64,000 bases of DNA from Triatoma infestans (GCA_011037195.1 JAAEAF010000089.1:248001-312000), one strand, 5' to 3'; shown: positions 21,342-31,915, numbered from the stretch's first letter. Made by a program: numbers and translations. The notes: generated by a model from the letters alone, not told the origin.

Positions 21342-22516
21342 ATTATTATTATTGTAGTTCGGGTGCCTAATGGCGCGGGACCTAAGCCTATGTGGCCTTT
21401 ATCCCCCCGATACCCCCTATCCCCTTAATAAATCTCCCCGGTAGCTTACCGGTTAATCTACAGTATCCCAAGATATCCCGAAACTCCAGCTCGCGCAGAC
21501 AATCCTGCGAGAGTGATGCCCTCCCAAAAACACGAAACCTAGTTCCAGCGAAACGGGGACACTGACAAAGGTAGTGGTACACCGTTTCCCTGACTCCGTC
21601 GTCACAGTTCTGACAAATGGGACTAGACGTCCTCCCTATATTAAACAAGTGGCTGGACACCCAAGTGTGTCCAGTCACTATCCCTATCAGGGTCCTCAGA
21701 CCCGTCCTACTAAGGGACAGGAGATACTCCGAAGTTCCCTGCCTACTTGTCTTTATAAATCTTTTGGCTTGGAGGCACCCCTGCGTGTCCCCCCAGCGTT
21801 TCTCCAAAACTTTCGTCTCCCAAAGTCTAATCTGTTTGTCACGAAACGTCTTTGTGACAGCCAGGGCTGGTTCAGGACCGCAAAATGGTTGAGATGATCC
21901 CTCCCTAGCCAACTGGTCTGCCCTCTCATTCCCCTCTATTCCCGCGTGTCCGGGTATCCAATAGAGGCGCACCGTACCCCTCCGAGCTAAAGCATTGAGC
22001 TTCCTCCGACATTCTCCCACTAATTCCGAACTCCACCAAGGCTTACTCAAAGCCCTTAGTGCGGCCTGGCTATCTGAGAAAATCCACACTTCCTTGAACT
22101 CTCCCTGCCACTCCCCCACCAGGTGGCAGCATTCAATAATGCCCACTTCCTCTGCCTGAAAGACCGTGGCCAACCCACCCAAGGCCACCGAACTCCCTCT
22201 GTCCAACTCCTGAAACCATGCTCCCGCCCCCGACAGGCCAGTGCCCTCCTGCCTAGAGCCATCTGAATAGCAGCGAATAATACCGCTGCCCGACTCCGTT
22301 GGCCTCGTGAGGTTATCATCCCCTATACTACCAATCGTAATCTCATAATCTCTCTCAAATCCCCATTTCTTGCTCGTCTCATCAAGTTTGGATAGCAGAA
22401 ATCGGTTCACTCGCCAAATTTCGTCCTCGATCCTAGTGTGATCCCCCCGAAAGGTTCTCACACATTCTCCCTTGCACCTCATTCTGAGGTACCCTTTCAT
22501 TGCCTCCCCCGTTACC
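21342..22516 (-). mobile_element. LOA/R1-group retrotransposon insertion, 5'-truncated, with target-site duplication
   Basis: Insertion bounded by the 12-bp direct repeat agaggcagacct at 21330-21341 and 22517-22528. On the minus strand it begins inside the polyprotein gene and ends in a (TAA)n-like tail, seen on the plus strand as tattattattattg (21341-21354). Such truncation and a TAA-type tail are usual for non-LTR elements. Its coding part is intact and GC-richer than the surroundings, which points to a recent insertion. Confidence 0.85.
21388..22500 (-). CDS. LOA/R1-group polyprotein, C-terminal part with intact RNase H
   Basis: Open frame of 370 codons, the longest in the window. Residues 1-75 are the linker after RT. 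RNase H spans about 80-205, with CYSDGSRQEGTGLSGAGAW (first Asp), AEEVGIIECC (Glu), IFSDSQAALRAL (second Asp) and WIPGHAGIEGNERADQLARE (last Asp). All four catalytic acids are visible. The linker QPFCGPEPAL matches the GP-E block of the copy at 7.9 kb. The end has LRTLIGIVTGHTWVSSHL and a Cys/His tail C.NC....E...HYLCQCP (about 305-325). In a complete element RNase H would remove RNA from the RNA-DNA hybrid. Here RT and endonuclease are missing, and the start Met is only the first in frame, so it is not an autonomous gene. Confidence 0.85.
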   Translation of the reverse strand: MKGYLRMRCKGECVRTFRGDHTRIEDEIWRVNRFLLSKLDETSKKWGFERDYEITIGSIGDDNLTRPTESGSGIIRCYSDGSRQEGTGLSGAGAWFQELDRGSSVALGGLATVFQAEEVGIIECCHLVGEWQGEFKEVWIFSDSQAALRALSKPWWSSELVGECRRKLNALARRGTVRLYWIPGHAGIEGNERADQLAREGSSQPFCGPEPALAVTKTFRDKQIRLWETKVLEKRWGDTQGCLQAKRFIKTSRQGTSEYLLSLSRTGLRTLIGIVTGHTWVSSHLFNIGRTSSPICQNCDDGVRETVYHYLCQCPRFAGTRFRVFGRASLSQDCLRELEFRDILGYCRLTGKLPGRFIKGIGGIGGIKAT

Positions 22517-22678
22517 AGAGGCAGACCTAGAATAAAGTGGAATCTGGTATCACGGAAACTACGTGTAGGAATGGATTACGGGAGGAAGATTAATGCCGAG
22601 AACTTGGAAAAGAACAATAGGGACATTTTTGATTGTATTTTGACTATAAAAAAAAAATTCTAAATAAATAAAAAATTA

Positions 22679-22907
22679 GAGAAGAGAATAGCTAAGTGGT
22701 TAGCGTACTGGACTCCCACGCAGAGGATCTGGGTTCGAGTCCAGTGCTACCCTTGGATTTTTTCTTCCTAGGATCTCTACAGCTCAGTGTCCAGTGATAG
22801 ACACTGTTGTCTGTAACGAAAGAACACTGTCCGGAGGCCGCAGTGCACTGAGAAGGCTCCGGGCGCCAATGACCGTAGATGTTGACGCGCCTTAAATTAA
22901 AAAAAAG
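22679..22907 (+). mobile_element. tRNA-derived SINE, family S1 (full-length)
   Basis: Head 'aatagctaagtggttagcg' and B-box 'gggttcgagtcc' near 22731-22742. The body has 'cactgttgtctgtaacg' and 'cactgtccggaggccg', then 'ggctccgggcgcc' and 'gcgccttaaatt' plus an A-tail. It sits just 3' of the interrupted retroelement tail. No clear target duplication. Confidence 0.85.
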
Positions 22908-23422
22908 AAGTTATGAATCAAATTTTAAAGAAATAAAAATGAAAGATCTTCTAATCATAGAAGATCTTCTATCATTTTACATAAAAAAAAAAAAACACTA
23001 ATAAAAGATTGAAAGAAATAACCGTAAAAGTTTATACTGAAACTGTTTTTTAAAAAAAAAAGAAAAAAAGTGCAGTATCATTTAGGAGAATGACATTCTC
23101 TATTAACAAAACAAAAATAGGCCAAGTTATCAAACTCATGACCTCATATTCAGTGTATAGGATATTATTTACATTATAATGTCTAGCGAATATGTTTAGT
23201 GAATGCTACTTTACGCTTTAATATTCTCCTTCAAATATTTATTTTACAAATATAATCGTGTTTAAAATTTTTTTTCATTGTCAATCACTTTTATATATAT
23301 ATTTTTTTTTTTCAATTTTTAGATATTTTATTTAATTTATTCCAAAGTTTTTGAAGTATCTGACAAATTTAATTATCAGTCTAGTTGAAGATATTTTGAC
23401 AAAATGAACATTCCATCAGTAA
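22908..23422. other. AT-rich non-coding sequence
   Basis: Contains a small inverted repeat around 'tagaagatctt' near 22944-22975 and many homopolymer runs. No gene is seen. Confidence 0.4.
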
Positions 23423-23914
23423 TATAAAAGAATTTGTTGACCGTTGATAAATTTATGTTATGAAGAAATTTGGTGAGGATCGGTCAAGAAAAAAACATTT
23501 AATTATGCCAACGTTTCGACAGAGTTCCCTGTCTTTACCAAGGCTTTAATATGTATATAGAAAGTCGTGAAGATGTGGAGAAATAATTTTTAAACATACA
23601 CCGTTTTGTTACATCGCAGAAACATAAAAAGGGAAATTACAAGTTACTAGTGGCTTTGTCTTAAATCATGTACAGAAATGATGTAGATCATCTATAGATG
23701 ATTTACGACAAGACAGTCTGGTAACTTTTAATTTTCCTTTTTATGTTTCTGGGGTGTAACCAAGCAGTGTATGTTTAAAACATTCTCTCTCCACATCTTC
23801 AAGACTTTCTATATATTAAAGCTTTGATAAAGACAGGAAACTCTGTTGAAACGTTGGCATAATTGAATGTTTTTTTTTTCTTGACCGATCCTCACCAAAT
23901 TTTCTTCATAACAT
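23423..23914. mobile_element. Palindromic dimer of a Penelope-type terminal repeat (family 2) with 13-bp duplication
   Basis: Two copies of one sequence face each other head to head. The left arm starts near 23456 (tatgaagaaatttggtgagg) and the right arm ends near 23913 as its reverse complement. The centre lies near 23690-23705. Each arm contains, on the outward-reading strand, 'aagacaggraactctgtyg' followed by 'aaacgttggcata', a block typical of Penelope-element termini. The unit is flanked by attccatcagtaa at 23410-23422 and 23915-23927. The direct repeat suggests the dimer inserted as one unit. No protein is encoded. Confidence 0.65.
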
Positions 23915-23927
23915 ATTCCATCAGTAA

Positions 23928-24529
23928 CTTCTTCTAATTTTTACCTTCTCTTATTTATTTAGTAATTAGCAGATGTAAGTAACGAATTAACATATTCAGA
24001 AATTTCTTGGGTTAAACTTCATTCAAAATCTCAAATAGCACTTCTTCCAAATTCTTAGAAAGGCAAATTACTCAAAATGAAAACTCGCAATAAGTCTAAG
24101 ATTGATATCCAGTGGTATGAAGAGTGAAAGTTCAGATTAAAATCCAAAGTACACATTGCTGAATACTTTTCTATGGTTTCCCGCAGTTTTCTAGAAAAAT
24201 ATACTTCTTATCAGTTTCATTGAAATATTTTTCCAAGAAACTGGATCTTAAGTGGCTTCTGTGGCAGTAAAATGTCCCCTAAAGAGCTTTCTTTCCAACA
24301 TATTTATTAGTTCAACAACCATCTTATATTAATGATATTTAAATTTGTTACAAAAATTATTAAGAGTTAAATAAAAGAGGATAAAGCAGTAAAAGAGCTA
24401 TTAAATAAAGTTTAAGAACATTTAAACCAGCTATTGGAGATCTGTAACGGATCATAAAGTATTAATTCATCTAAATAAAGAAGCAGACCTTAGAATATTT
24501 ATGACTAGATCCACCATAGGAAAAGTAGA
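23928..24529. other. AT-rich non-coding sequence
   Basis: No recognisable gene or repeat. Short frames are interrupted and without motifs. Confidence 0.4.
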
Positions 24530-24615
24530 TCCTGTTCCACTGGCACATAGACAGCGTTCTTTCGTTACAGAAACCTAACATAACTTGAGTGAGTTGTAAA
24601 AACTCCCCGGTATGA
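24530..24615 (-). mobile_element. SINE S1 body fragment
   Basis: The reverse complement reads a block like 'tctgtaacgaaagaacgctg' preceded by 'acaactcact', matching the middle of family S1. Head and tail are missing. Short and diverged. Confidence 0.4.
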
Positions 24616-25042
24616 GTTAATCTAAGGAGGCGGTATTACCAGTATTGATTCTGAAACTTCTGGAATCTACAATCGCGCTACAATCTCCATTTTAATATAT
24701 GCAAATGGTAATATAGGATTCTGCGGAGATTTAAAAATTCACCTATAATTACAAGTAGATAAAACAGTTTAAAAAATATCTAGTAGTGCCACCCATAGAA
24801 AGCAGAGAGGTTAGGTAAAGTAGATATGGCTACAAATATTTGGACATACTATGATATAAATTGTATATATATCCATCCGGGAAACGGAATTAATGAAGAA
24901 TAAGCCAATATCGAAAATGAATATGAAGTAGGATCATTAAAGTAATTGAAGCAAAATACTTCAATATTTATTAAAAATTTACATTTCTGTTCTACTGAAA
25001 AAAATGTCTTACTAAGAAAAATACCATTGAGAGTCGATATCT

Positions 25043-25300
25043 GAAATGGACAAAGTTTTTAAAAAACTGAAATCAAAGAATCACATATCTTGACATACGT
25101 ACTGCAATCCTTTTCTGGCTACTACTGATATAGAATAGACAAAGCTGTTAAGAAAGGAGTGGGGGCAGTTTATTTCGCCAGATAATACTGAAAAAAAATA
25201 TCTTTAGCTTTTGCATCACAGGGTTCCATGAAATCTGAAGAACATTACTTTCCAACAGAACACGAAGTGTTGCTGTGTGAAGTTACACATCACCGAACCT
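25043..25300 (+). pseudogene. Ty3/gypsy-type LTR retrotransposon relic, end of RT and start of RNase H
   Basis: The frame at 25046 reads MDKVFKKLKSKNH, like the 'aFe.LK' block. A stop follows, then NPFLATTDI, matching the position of 'pF.l.tDAS'. After a one-frame shift comes KKGVGAVYFAR, then LAFASQGSMKSEEHYFPTEH. The series 'GvGAV...laFaS..l...E.nYp.tE.E' is the RT/RNase H connection of Ty3/gypsy polyproteins. The surrounding 24.4-26.0 kb may hold more of it, but I cannot recognise integrase or LTRs. Strongly decayed. Confidence 0.6.
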
Positions 25301-26485
25301 GCTTCTGAACATGCCAATATTATGTGGGAGCTCTGTTATGAGATACTAGCAGATTTTGTGGACCCATTAGAAAGAAGATATTAATTGGTTGTGATTGATA
25401 AAAGTCAATATAGTTGGAAGTTGTTTCTGCAAAGAATCATCCACCACAATGAGTAACAAGTTAAGGAAATATTTTCAAACAGTGGACTGTTTTCCGGTAA
25501 GTGAAGTGAAGATTAGAGACCCAATTCACCAGTTGTTTTCGGTTTTAACAAACGCGTAGAACACAATTTCTTAGAATTATCTGAAACAAAAGAAGTTAAA
25601 ATATCTGGGACATTTATATGAACAAAACACTTGAAAAAAAAAAAATTTATTTGAGCATCGCACAGCCTCCTGCGACAGTAGATGCCCTCAAGAGCAGTCC
25701 TGTACGAGACGTCTATGCTGTACCTTTATAAGGAATTTTAAAAGTCAATAACACTTTATGAATCGCTAATGGGAAAGAATATAATATGTACTTCAGGAGA
25801 GGTATTGAAAAACTTGATACCGGACTTACGAGCTACTTAGCGATAAACATATGAAGAAGCAGGCGGAACAAAACCAACTTCAAGAACATAAGTTGATGGG
25901 AAATGGAGATTTTTTAGCATTAGCATTTGGAGTTAACCAGATCCAAGAACTTGAAGGGACGGGAGAGGAGAAAATATCTAGCTTGGCAATAATATTATAA
26001 AGACAAGAAACTATTAATTTAAACCAATGTTCACTAACAAAGAATAATTTATATCAACATTCTAAACATATTAACAAATCTAATAACAATATAAAAAAAA
26101 AGGGCGCTATTGGCCAAGGCAGTCGATGCGCCCCCCCCCAAAAAAACACCTAAAATTTTTTAACAACCTACATAAAATTTGATTATGTAGCCAGTAATGG
26201 GTTTGAATCCTGGGTCTTGGCCATTCCTACACAGTTTACAGATTGTTATTATTTAAATGTTAATATGGATAATTAATTGTAGTAAATTATATTTGCTATC
26301 CTGGTCCGTCCGTCACATAATCGAGCTGGCTGAAAAGTGGCGAATTACTACCAAGCTCTATTAAAGAATTGTAACTTAGCAAATTGATATCTCGTTATCT
26401 AACACATAAAAATAAAGGCATTCATGCTTAGTTGAAACCAAACACGAGGACTGCTTGAATTTTGCAACAAACTGTATCCTGTTGC
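25301..26485. other. Unrecognised sequence, possibly the rest of the gypsy relic
   Basis: Fragmented plus-strand frames near 25370-25980 could be decayed coding sequence. I see no zinc finger or DDE motif of an integrase. A C-run at 26133-26142 follows. Confidence 0.35.
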
Positions 26486-28140
26486 AAGTAAATGAGTTAC
26501 GAGCAAGTTCAAGACATGATCCGTTAGCTTACTAACTCTGAATTCTATTCAGGGATAAATAGTGTCGTTATTTTCAATAACTTTGTATTTACGAACATTA
26601 TTTGCAACACAACACATCTAATTTCAATTTAAGACGAAACGATATTCATCTATTTATCAAGTGTACACCACTTAATCTTACTTAATAACTCAAATAGTTT
26701 AATGTGTATCATATAACATTTCTTTTCTTAGAATTAATGAAATCTTCTTTTAAATATTTTCATATTTTTTAACAAAAGTTTGATAAATCCAAAGGCCCCA
26801 TCTTGATATTCTAAAATTCTTAATTTCATTATTATTTATACGTTTGCATGGTGTTTACTTCTTGGGCAGGTACATTTCTTGTTTCAAACGCTTACTATCG
26901 TCAACTTTCTTGCTAGCATCCAGTTTGTACAAAGCTGGTTTGGAGGTCCTTGTTTTTTTTGATATCAATTCATGCCTTCCTCATTTAAAGATTTTTATCG
27001 AGCTATTCTTCCCATTATAGTTTAAATTTGGCAGATTTGCTAAAACTGTGAAAACTCATCTGATACGGGGAAAAAAATGCTCCGAACTTAGATTTAATGG
27101 CTCCTTTCTACAATTTTCGCAAAACACTTCGGAATAGTTAACTCTCTTCTTATTGCAATTTATAGAAGTTAGTTTCTCTTTGAACAGGCTGTTCTCTTAG
27201 TAAAATGCCGCGCCAGCAGAACACATGTTTTTTGTTGGAAAAATTTGTATTTCGAGATGTCGAGAAAAAACAAACGTAGAAGATTATGCTTCTTTCCCTT
27301 CAGGGTCATTAAAATAAAAATGCTACGTCTATTTCATTTATATTAAAGAAATCTCTTAAACTACCCTTGTAGAGATTTACCAGCCATCTGTAACGTTAAA
27401 TTACAAGATATTTCCAACATTGAAAGGGTTAAAGTCATGAAGGCCGCAGTTCTTCATGGGGCATTGTCCTTGCTTTCTTTCGCCTTGTAATTTTTTTTTT
27501 CTCTCGACACGAATTGTAATAATTTAATTATTTTTACACATAACATTTTACAGCTACTCTTTTATAAGCATTAATTTAAGATTAAATTTTAATTAATTTA
27601 ATCTTTTATATCGGAAATAAATGGTTTAAATGGTTAGTATATCACAAAAAAGTAACTGAATGAAATTGGAGAAGATAAAAATCTTTGAATGAATTCCATG
27701 CATTGTATAAACAAAAAAGCGGTGAGCTCCAAATCAGCATTGTACAAATTGTTGCTGGTAAGAAACTTGACGATGGCAAGCATTTTAAAACAAGAACTGT
27801 AGCTGCCCAAGAAGTAAACACAATGCAAACGTATAAATAATAATGAAAATAAGAATTTTAGAATATCAAGATGGGGGCCTATGGATTTATCAAACTTAAA
27901 AAAATATCAAAATATTTAAAAGATGATTATTAATTGCAAGAAAGGAGATATGATGGTGATACACATTGAACCATTTGCGTTATTAAGTAGGATTAAGTGG
28001 AATACACGACAAATATATTAATGCCGTTTTTTAGTATATCTAATGTTATTGAAAATAACGACATTATTTATATATGAATAGAGAATTCTGATTTAGTAAG
28101 CTAACAGATCGCGTCTGAACCTGCCAGTAACTCATTTACT
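26486..28140. mobile_element. Long inverted repeat, arms about 0.5 kb, foldback-like
   Basis: The left arm (about 26486-27050) and right arm (about 27630-28140) are diverged reverse complements. They start with aagtaaatgagttac on the left and agtaactcatttact on the right. Inner matching blocks include tgtcgttattttcaataac (26563 against 28062), 'gataaatcca' with the following 'ggccccatcttgatattcta', and 'gtttggaggtc' against 'gagctccaaat'. The loop of about 0.6 kb has no long frame. This resembles foldback-type elements or an inverted duplication. No target duplication is seen. The 64-codon frame at 27634-27828 lies in the right arm and is not supported as a gene. Confidence 0.65.
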
Positions 28141-28884
28141 CTAGAATTATTCTCAGCTTAAATTAATTAATTTGACTTGATTAATTTCCTAACTGATTTG
28201 ATCAATATACATATATATCACCAAGTATTTTTTTCATGCTTAAAAGTCCAGCATATATATATATGTTCGAAATGTGTGTTATTTATAATTTTTCAATGTG
28301 ATATTTTTGTGTAACCGGAGAGTTCGAATGAATTTATTAAATTAATTACGAATAGAATATTGTTGGTAAAAAAAGAATTTCACACCAACATATTTCACAG
28401 AGATTGTAGCAATCTAAAAAGAAGTATTTTTTTATTTATCAATAAATATTAATAATAAAAACTTACCCAATAAATATCCATGAGTGCACCAGTGCGTAGA
28501 AAGATATCTAATGTGATTATAGCGTCCTTTTTCAAGTTATAGTCACCCCTCTCTGGGATCCCCACTACTTTACCACCTATAACGGAACGTGACTCTCGTA
28601 GCCGAGTTTAATTCTGCTTTTCTCCTATATTTTTAATAAAAATAAAAGAAACACACAACTTTCTCTTATGACAAATATTACAGTTCTAGGTGGCAATTTT
28701 TTCTTTAAGCTTACTAAGTTTACTAAACATTTACTAATCTTGATTACATTATAAAGTTAGTGGTAATTATACTTGTTTACCTGAGCCCATAGCAAGGCTT
28801 TTGTAATGGCTGTTTAAATTTCACAGTCTCCCAAAGCGACCCTAAATTATTTTTTCCGATATAAAAAGTTTCTAATAAAATTTC
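28141..28884. other. AT-rich non-coding sequence
   Basis: No gene. A short 'cacacaactttctctta' block near 28652-28668 equals the start of repeat family M1 and may be a remnant of its end. Confidence 0.4.
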
Positions 28885-29108
28885 GGGAAGAGATTAGCTT
28901 AGTGGTAGCGCGCTGGACTCCCACAAAGAGGTTTCGGATTCAGGTCCAGCAATGTTCCCTTTGATTTCTCTTCCTGAAGCTTTACAGCTCAATGTCTGGC
29001 GGTGGATAGTGTTGTTTCTAAGAGAAAAGACTGTGTAAGTGCCGGCAGTGCACTGAGAAGGCTCCGCGCGCCAATAATTATAGATATTGACACACCTTAA
29101 GAAAAAAT
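28885..29108 (+). mobile_element. tRNA-derived SINE, family S1
   Basis: Head 'gattagcttagtggtagcgc', altered B-box 'ggattcaggtcc', body 'ggcagtgcactgagaaggct' and 'gacacaccttaag' with a short A-tail. The promoter boxes have mutations, so this copy is older than those at 3.25 and 56.85 kb. Confidence 0.8.
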
Positions 29109-29159
29109 AACTGATAGGTTTAAATGTGTGCAGTGAGTATTCCAAGTTTAACAAAAAAA

Positions 29160-30310
29160 AAAATCATCGCTGGACCATTTTTTGAGAAAATTCCAAAAAA
29201 AAAAAACTCAAAAACTACTCGGTAAAGTAACAGTTTCGATTAATCGATTTTAGTTCAAATTTATAATTTTTTATAGTACCTCCTAATTAACGGCTCTAAC
29301 CGATGTGGGGGCTCAGAATAAGCTGACACTCGCTTGGGTGCCGGGGACATCCAGGGTTTTCGGGCAACGAGAAGGCGCATGCCATAACGTGAGAGAGCTC
29401 GAAGGACAATTTTATAGTTCCTGAACCCTTCTGAGTTCTGTCCAGGAGCCTGACCCAAACTTCTAAAAAAGGCAGGATAGAAGAACAGCGTCTTCAATGG
29501 TGGGAGAGAACACCAGGACATAGGCACGCGAAACTCTTTATTAAGAAACACTGGCCTAAATTCACCAGGAATCTACTGAACCATAACCATAAGAACCATA
29601 AGTATTGCAGGTTAAGTAGGCACATGCAGCAGTTATTACTCATAGACAACGTGTGTGCCGATCCTATAAGGCTGAGGAAGAACCTCTGGTGCACATTCTT
29701 TGTGATTCTTTGTGTTGCTGGCTTGATGAGGACAAGATTTCTTTAGTTGGAAGTGGATAATCACAAAACAAGAGCTTCATGCAATGCCGGTTTCAGCTTT
29801 GCTAGGCCTACGTAGAAGGACGAAGCTGGAGAACATGCTATTATAACTAGTGAGGATCCACAATAGATCTCCTAGCGTAGATCACGATGGAATGAGGCTC
29901 AGCCAACTCTTTCTTAATCTAATCTAATCTACTAATTATATAAATGGAGGAAACATACATTGAAATGAAATGGAGGAAAGCTTCACGGTACATTTTTTCT
30001 AGAACTCCAAAATTATAAATTTACCTACCGGGAAAAACTTCAAATCATAAGTAATAGGAGTTTATAAATTATATAGTATACGGGGTTAAAAAAAAAAACT
30101 TTATGGCGATTTTTGAAAAAAAACTGAATAGACTCTACAGTAATGTTGCACATTCGGTTTATGGATTTTGGCCGAAACTTTAGTGTCAAGTGATCTAAAC
30201 GGAATATCAAGTTAGGGCTTTCCGCGATTTTTCGTTTTTTAGATATTTTGTTCATAAATGCATACATACAGATCGTTCCTAAAAACATGTTTTCCTGCTC
30301 AGGAGATCTC
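29160..30310 (+). repeat. MITE-like repeat M1, fragments interrupted by a retroelement
   Basis: 29160-29280 ('tttttgagaaaattcc', 'ggtaaagtaacag') and 29940-30310 ('aaacggaatatcaagtta', 'tttttcgttttttagatatt', 'tcaggagatctcaaaac') match the best copy at 48954-49914 in the plus orientation. The intervening 0.65 kb is an LOA-type fragment. Confidence 0.6.
29283..29938 (+). pseudogene. LOA/R1-group retrotransposon, RNase H end and C-terminus
   Basis: Plus strand near 29312-29372: NKLTLAWVPGTSRVFGQREG, where the last RNase H motif 'W[IV]PGH.G..GNE.AD' is still visible across a frameshift. After several breaks comes the Cys/His tail, read CRSYKAEEEPLVHILCDSLC at about 29657-29715. The 3' end shows 'aatctaatctaatct' at 29917-29931, the same kind of tail as at 12362. 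A possible short duplication ctaatta flanks it (29283-29289 and 29932-29938), which could be chance. Confidence 0.7.
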
Positions 30311-30369
30311 AAAACATATATTTTGTGGAGGCAACTTTAAATTTGGCACATTTTTATATAGATGTATAA

Positions 30370-30557
30370 TTTTTTTTTTTCAAGCTTTGGTCATTCTATG
30401 GCCATTGTCGCACGGAGCCTTCTCAGTGTACTGCACGTCCTCCGGACAGTGTTCTTTCGTGAGCAACAACATTGCCTATCACCGTACAGTGAGCTATAGA
30501 GACTCCTAGGAAGAGAAAATGTAAGGGTAGCACTGCTGGACCAAACCATGATCTCTG
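30370..30557 (-). mobile_element. tRNA-derived SINE, family S1 (head truncated)
   Basis: Minus strand: T-run at 30370-30380, then body blocks seen in reverse as 'cggagccttctcagtg', 'ctccggacagtg' and 'tcctaggaagaga'. Homology stops near 'gctggaccaaaccatgatct', where the B-box would be. Confidence 0.75.
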
Positions 30558-31204
30558 AAAATTTCTTGGAAATTAATTTTTATTTATAAATATTATCTGC
30601 ATATGATCCGATCAATTAGCTGTTCAAGCATAAAACTCATTCAAATATTTCTGAATAATTATTTAAGATAACGATACGCCTAGGAAAATTGAAGTACATA
30701 AATACATACAACGGCAACGTCTAATCGCAAACAAAATTACACATATATTTATATAAGAAAGTATATATCTATATAGATAGTTATTGGATAAAATTATTAC
30801 AAGAATTTATAAATAATATTGAGTACTGAACTGTTATCATTTATTGATAATTGGTCAACGTTATCTATTCATTATTCTTGAATAAATTGCAATAATTATT
30901 GTATCCATTATGCGAATAATATTTTGCTTTGAATAACTTTTTTGGAAGAAATTTGTGTTTATTTGTTAAATTATTTTCCTTTTTTTTTGTATTCATCATT
31001 TTCTTATAGATATATAGACATATACACACACACATATATATTTCTATCTCTATAAGTAACCCCATTTAGTAGTCAAAATAACTACCCTCACCACCACAAA
31101 TGCAAGTATATTTTTGTGTTAAGAAAATGGAATTTGAGCGCAACCGCCTGGTACAACCTTCTGGTATACTTATCTACGGGTTATTTCCCACTTGCGAAAC
31201 ATAA
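30558..31204. other. AT-rich non-coding sequence
   Basis: No gene. Short TA and CA runs near 31016-31040. The minus frame at 30865-31065 is low-complexity. Confidence 0.45.
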
Positions 31205-31915
31205 TTTTTTTTTTTTTTAACATTTAATGATTTTTAAAACTGCACAATTTACATGCAACAAGTAAAATAGATAATGTACGAATTATGTGTGCATTGGCTG
31301 TAGGCCGCGGCACACGACCTGATCTACGTGAACGACTGTCATCCAGCGATGGCAGTCGTAATAAACCATTAAGAATGGAGTCTCACAGCTGTCCTAAGAC
31401 AGCCGATTATGTAAGCAGATGATCGCGAGGCCATCGACGTTTCAGTCGTCGTGATGGGTTAGAGGGGAGAGCTGTGGTTGAGAGCGCTTGGATAAGTGGA
31501 TTTGAATGAGAGGATAGTTGGGAATGGAACTTTAGATATCGGGACTTGGCTATTGCAGAAACGAAGGGAATTTTTAGGTCGTTATGGATGGTGTGATTGG
31601 AAACGTAGAAGGGAGCATTGACTATAGTGCGAAGGATTTTAGACTGTAGGGACTGAATGCGGTAAAGGTTTGAATGTCTGGCTGTTCCATATAGTTCGAT
31701 TCCGTAAGTCCAAATAGGGGCTAATAGAGAGTAATATAGTTGTCGTTTGTTATGTAATGTAAGTTTCGAACGTTTGTCTAGAAGCTTTTTTAGTATTTTG
31801 TATCTGTTATTCTGTTCAATTCTTTTTAGTCGAGTATGGGGATTCTAGGTTAGTCGTTTGTCAAGATTCATACCAAGGTAATGAACTTTTGTGACGAGAG
31901 GTAAAGGAATATGGT
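31205..31915 (-). pseudogene. Jockey-clade retrotransposon, C-terminal part with 3' UTR and poly(A)
   Basis: On the minus strand from about 31910: VHYLGMNLDKRLT, one stop, then NPHTRLKRIEQNNRYKILKK, LLDKRSKLTLHNKRQLYYSL, APIWTYGIELYGTARHSNLY, IQSLQSKILRTIVNAPFYVS and NHTIHNDLKIPFV, ending RRLKRRWPRDHLLT and a stop near 31416. 'YLG..LD.RLTW', 'K..LYyslL.PIWTYGi.LwGtA..SN' and 'SKiLR.I.nAPwYV.N..ih.DL' are hallmark blocks of Jockey-clade RT C-termini. The part from 31415 to the T-run at 31205-31218 is 3' UTR plus poly(A). Only one stop breaks the frame. It is 5'-truncated. Confidence 0.85.

Larger units (their letters stand above)
21180..22675 (+). pseudogene. Older retroelement C-terminal tail, interrupted by an insertion
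   Basis: Two pieces, 21180-21341 and 22517-22675, read together on the plus strand. At the right piece the frame is RGRPRIKWNLVSRKLRVGMD and then DFDCILTIKK-like residues. The phrase 'RGRPR.[KR]W' is common near the C-terminus of RTE-type and related non-LTR proteins (compare RNRGRQYIRWKDEI in the RTE copy at 16.4 kb). The two pieces are separated by the LOA/R1-type insertion and share its 12-bp duplication. Confidence 0.45.

Noticed and set aside
26100..26215. A-box-like 'tggccaaggcag' and B-box-like 'gggtttgaatcc' about 85 bp apart
   Set aside because: The spacing is too long for a tRNA, there is no shared body with S1 or S2, and a C-run and A-run interrupt it.
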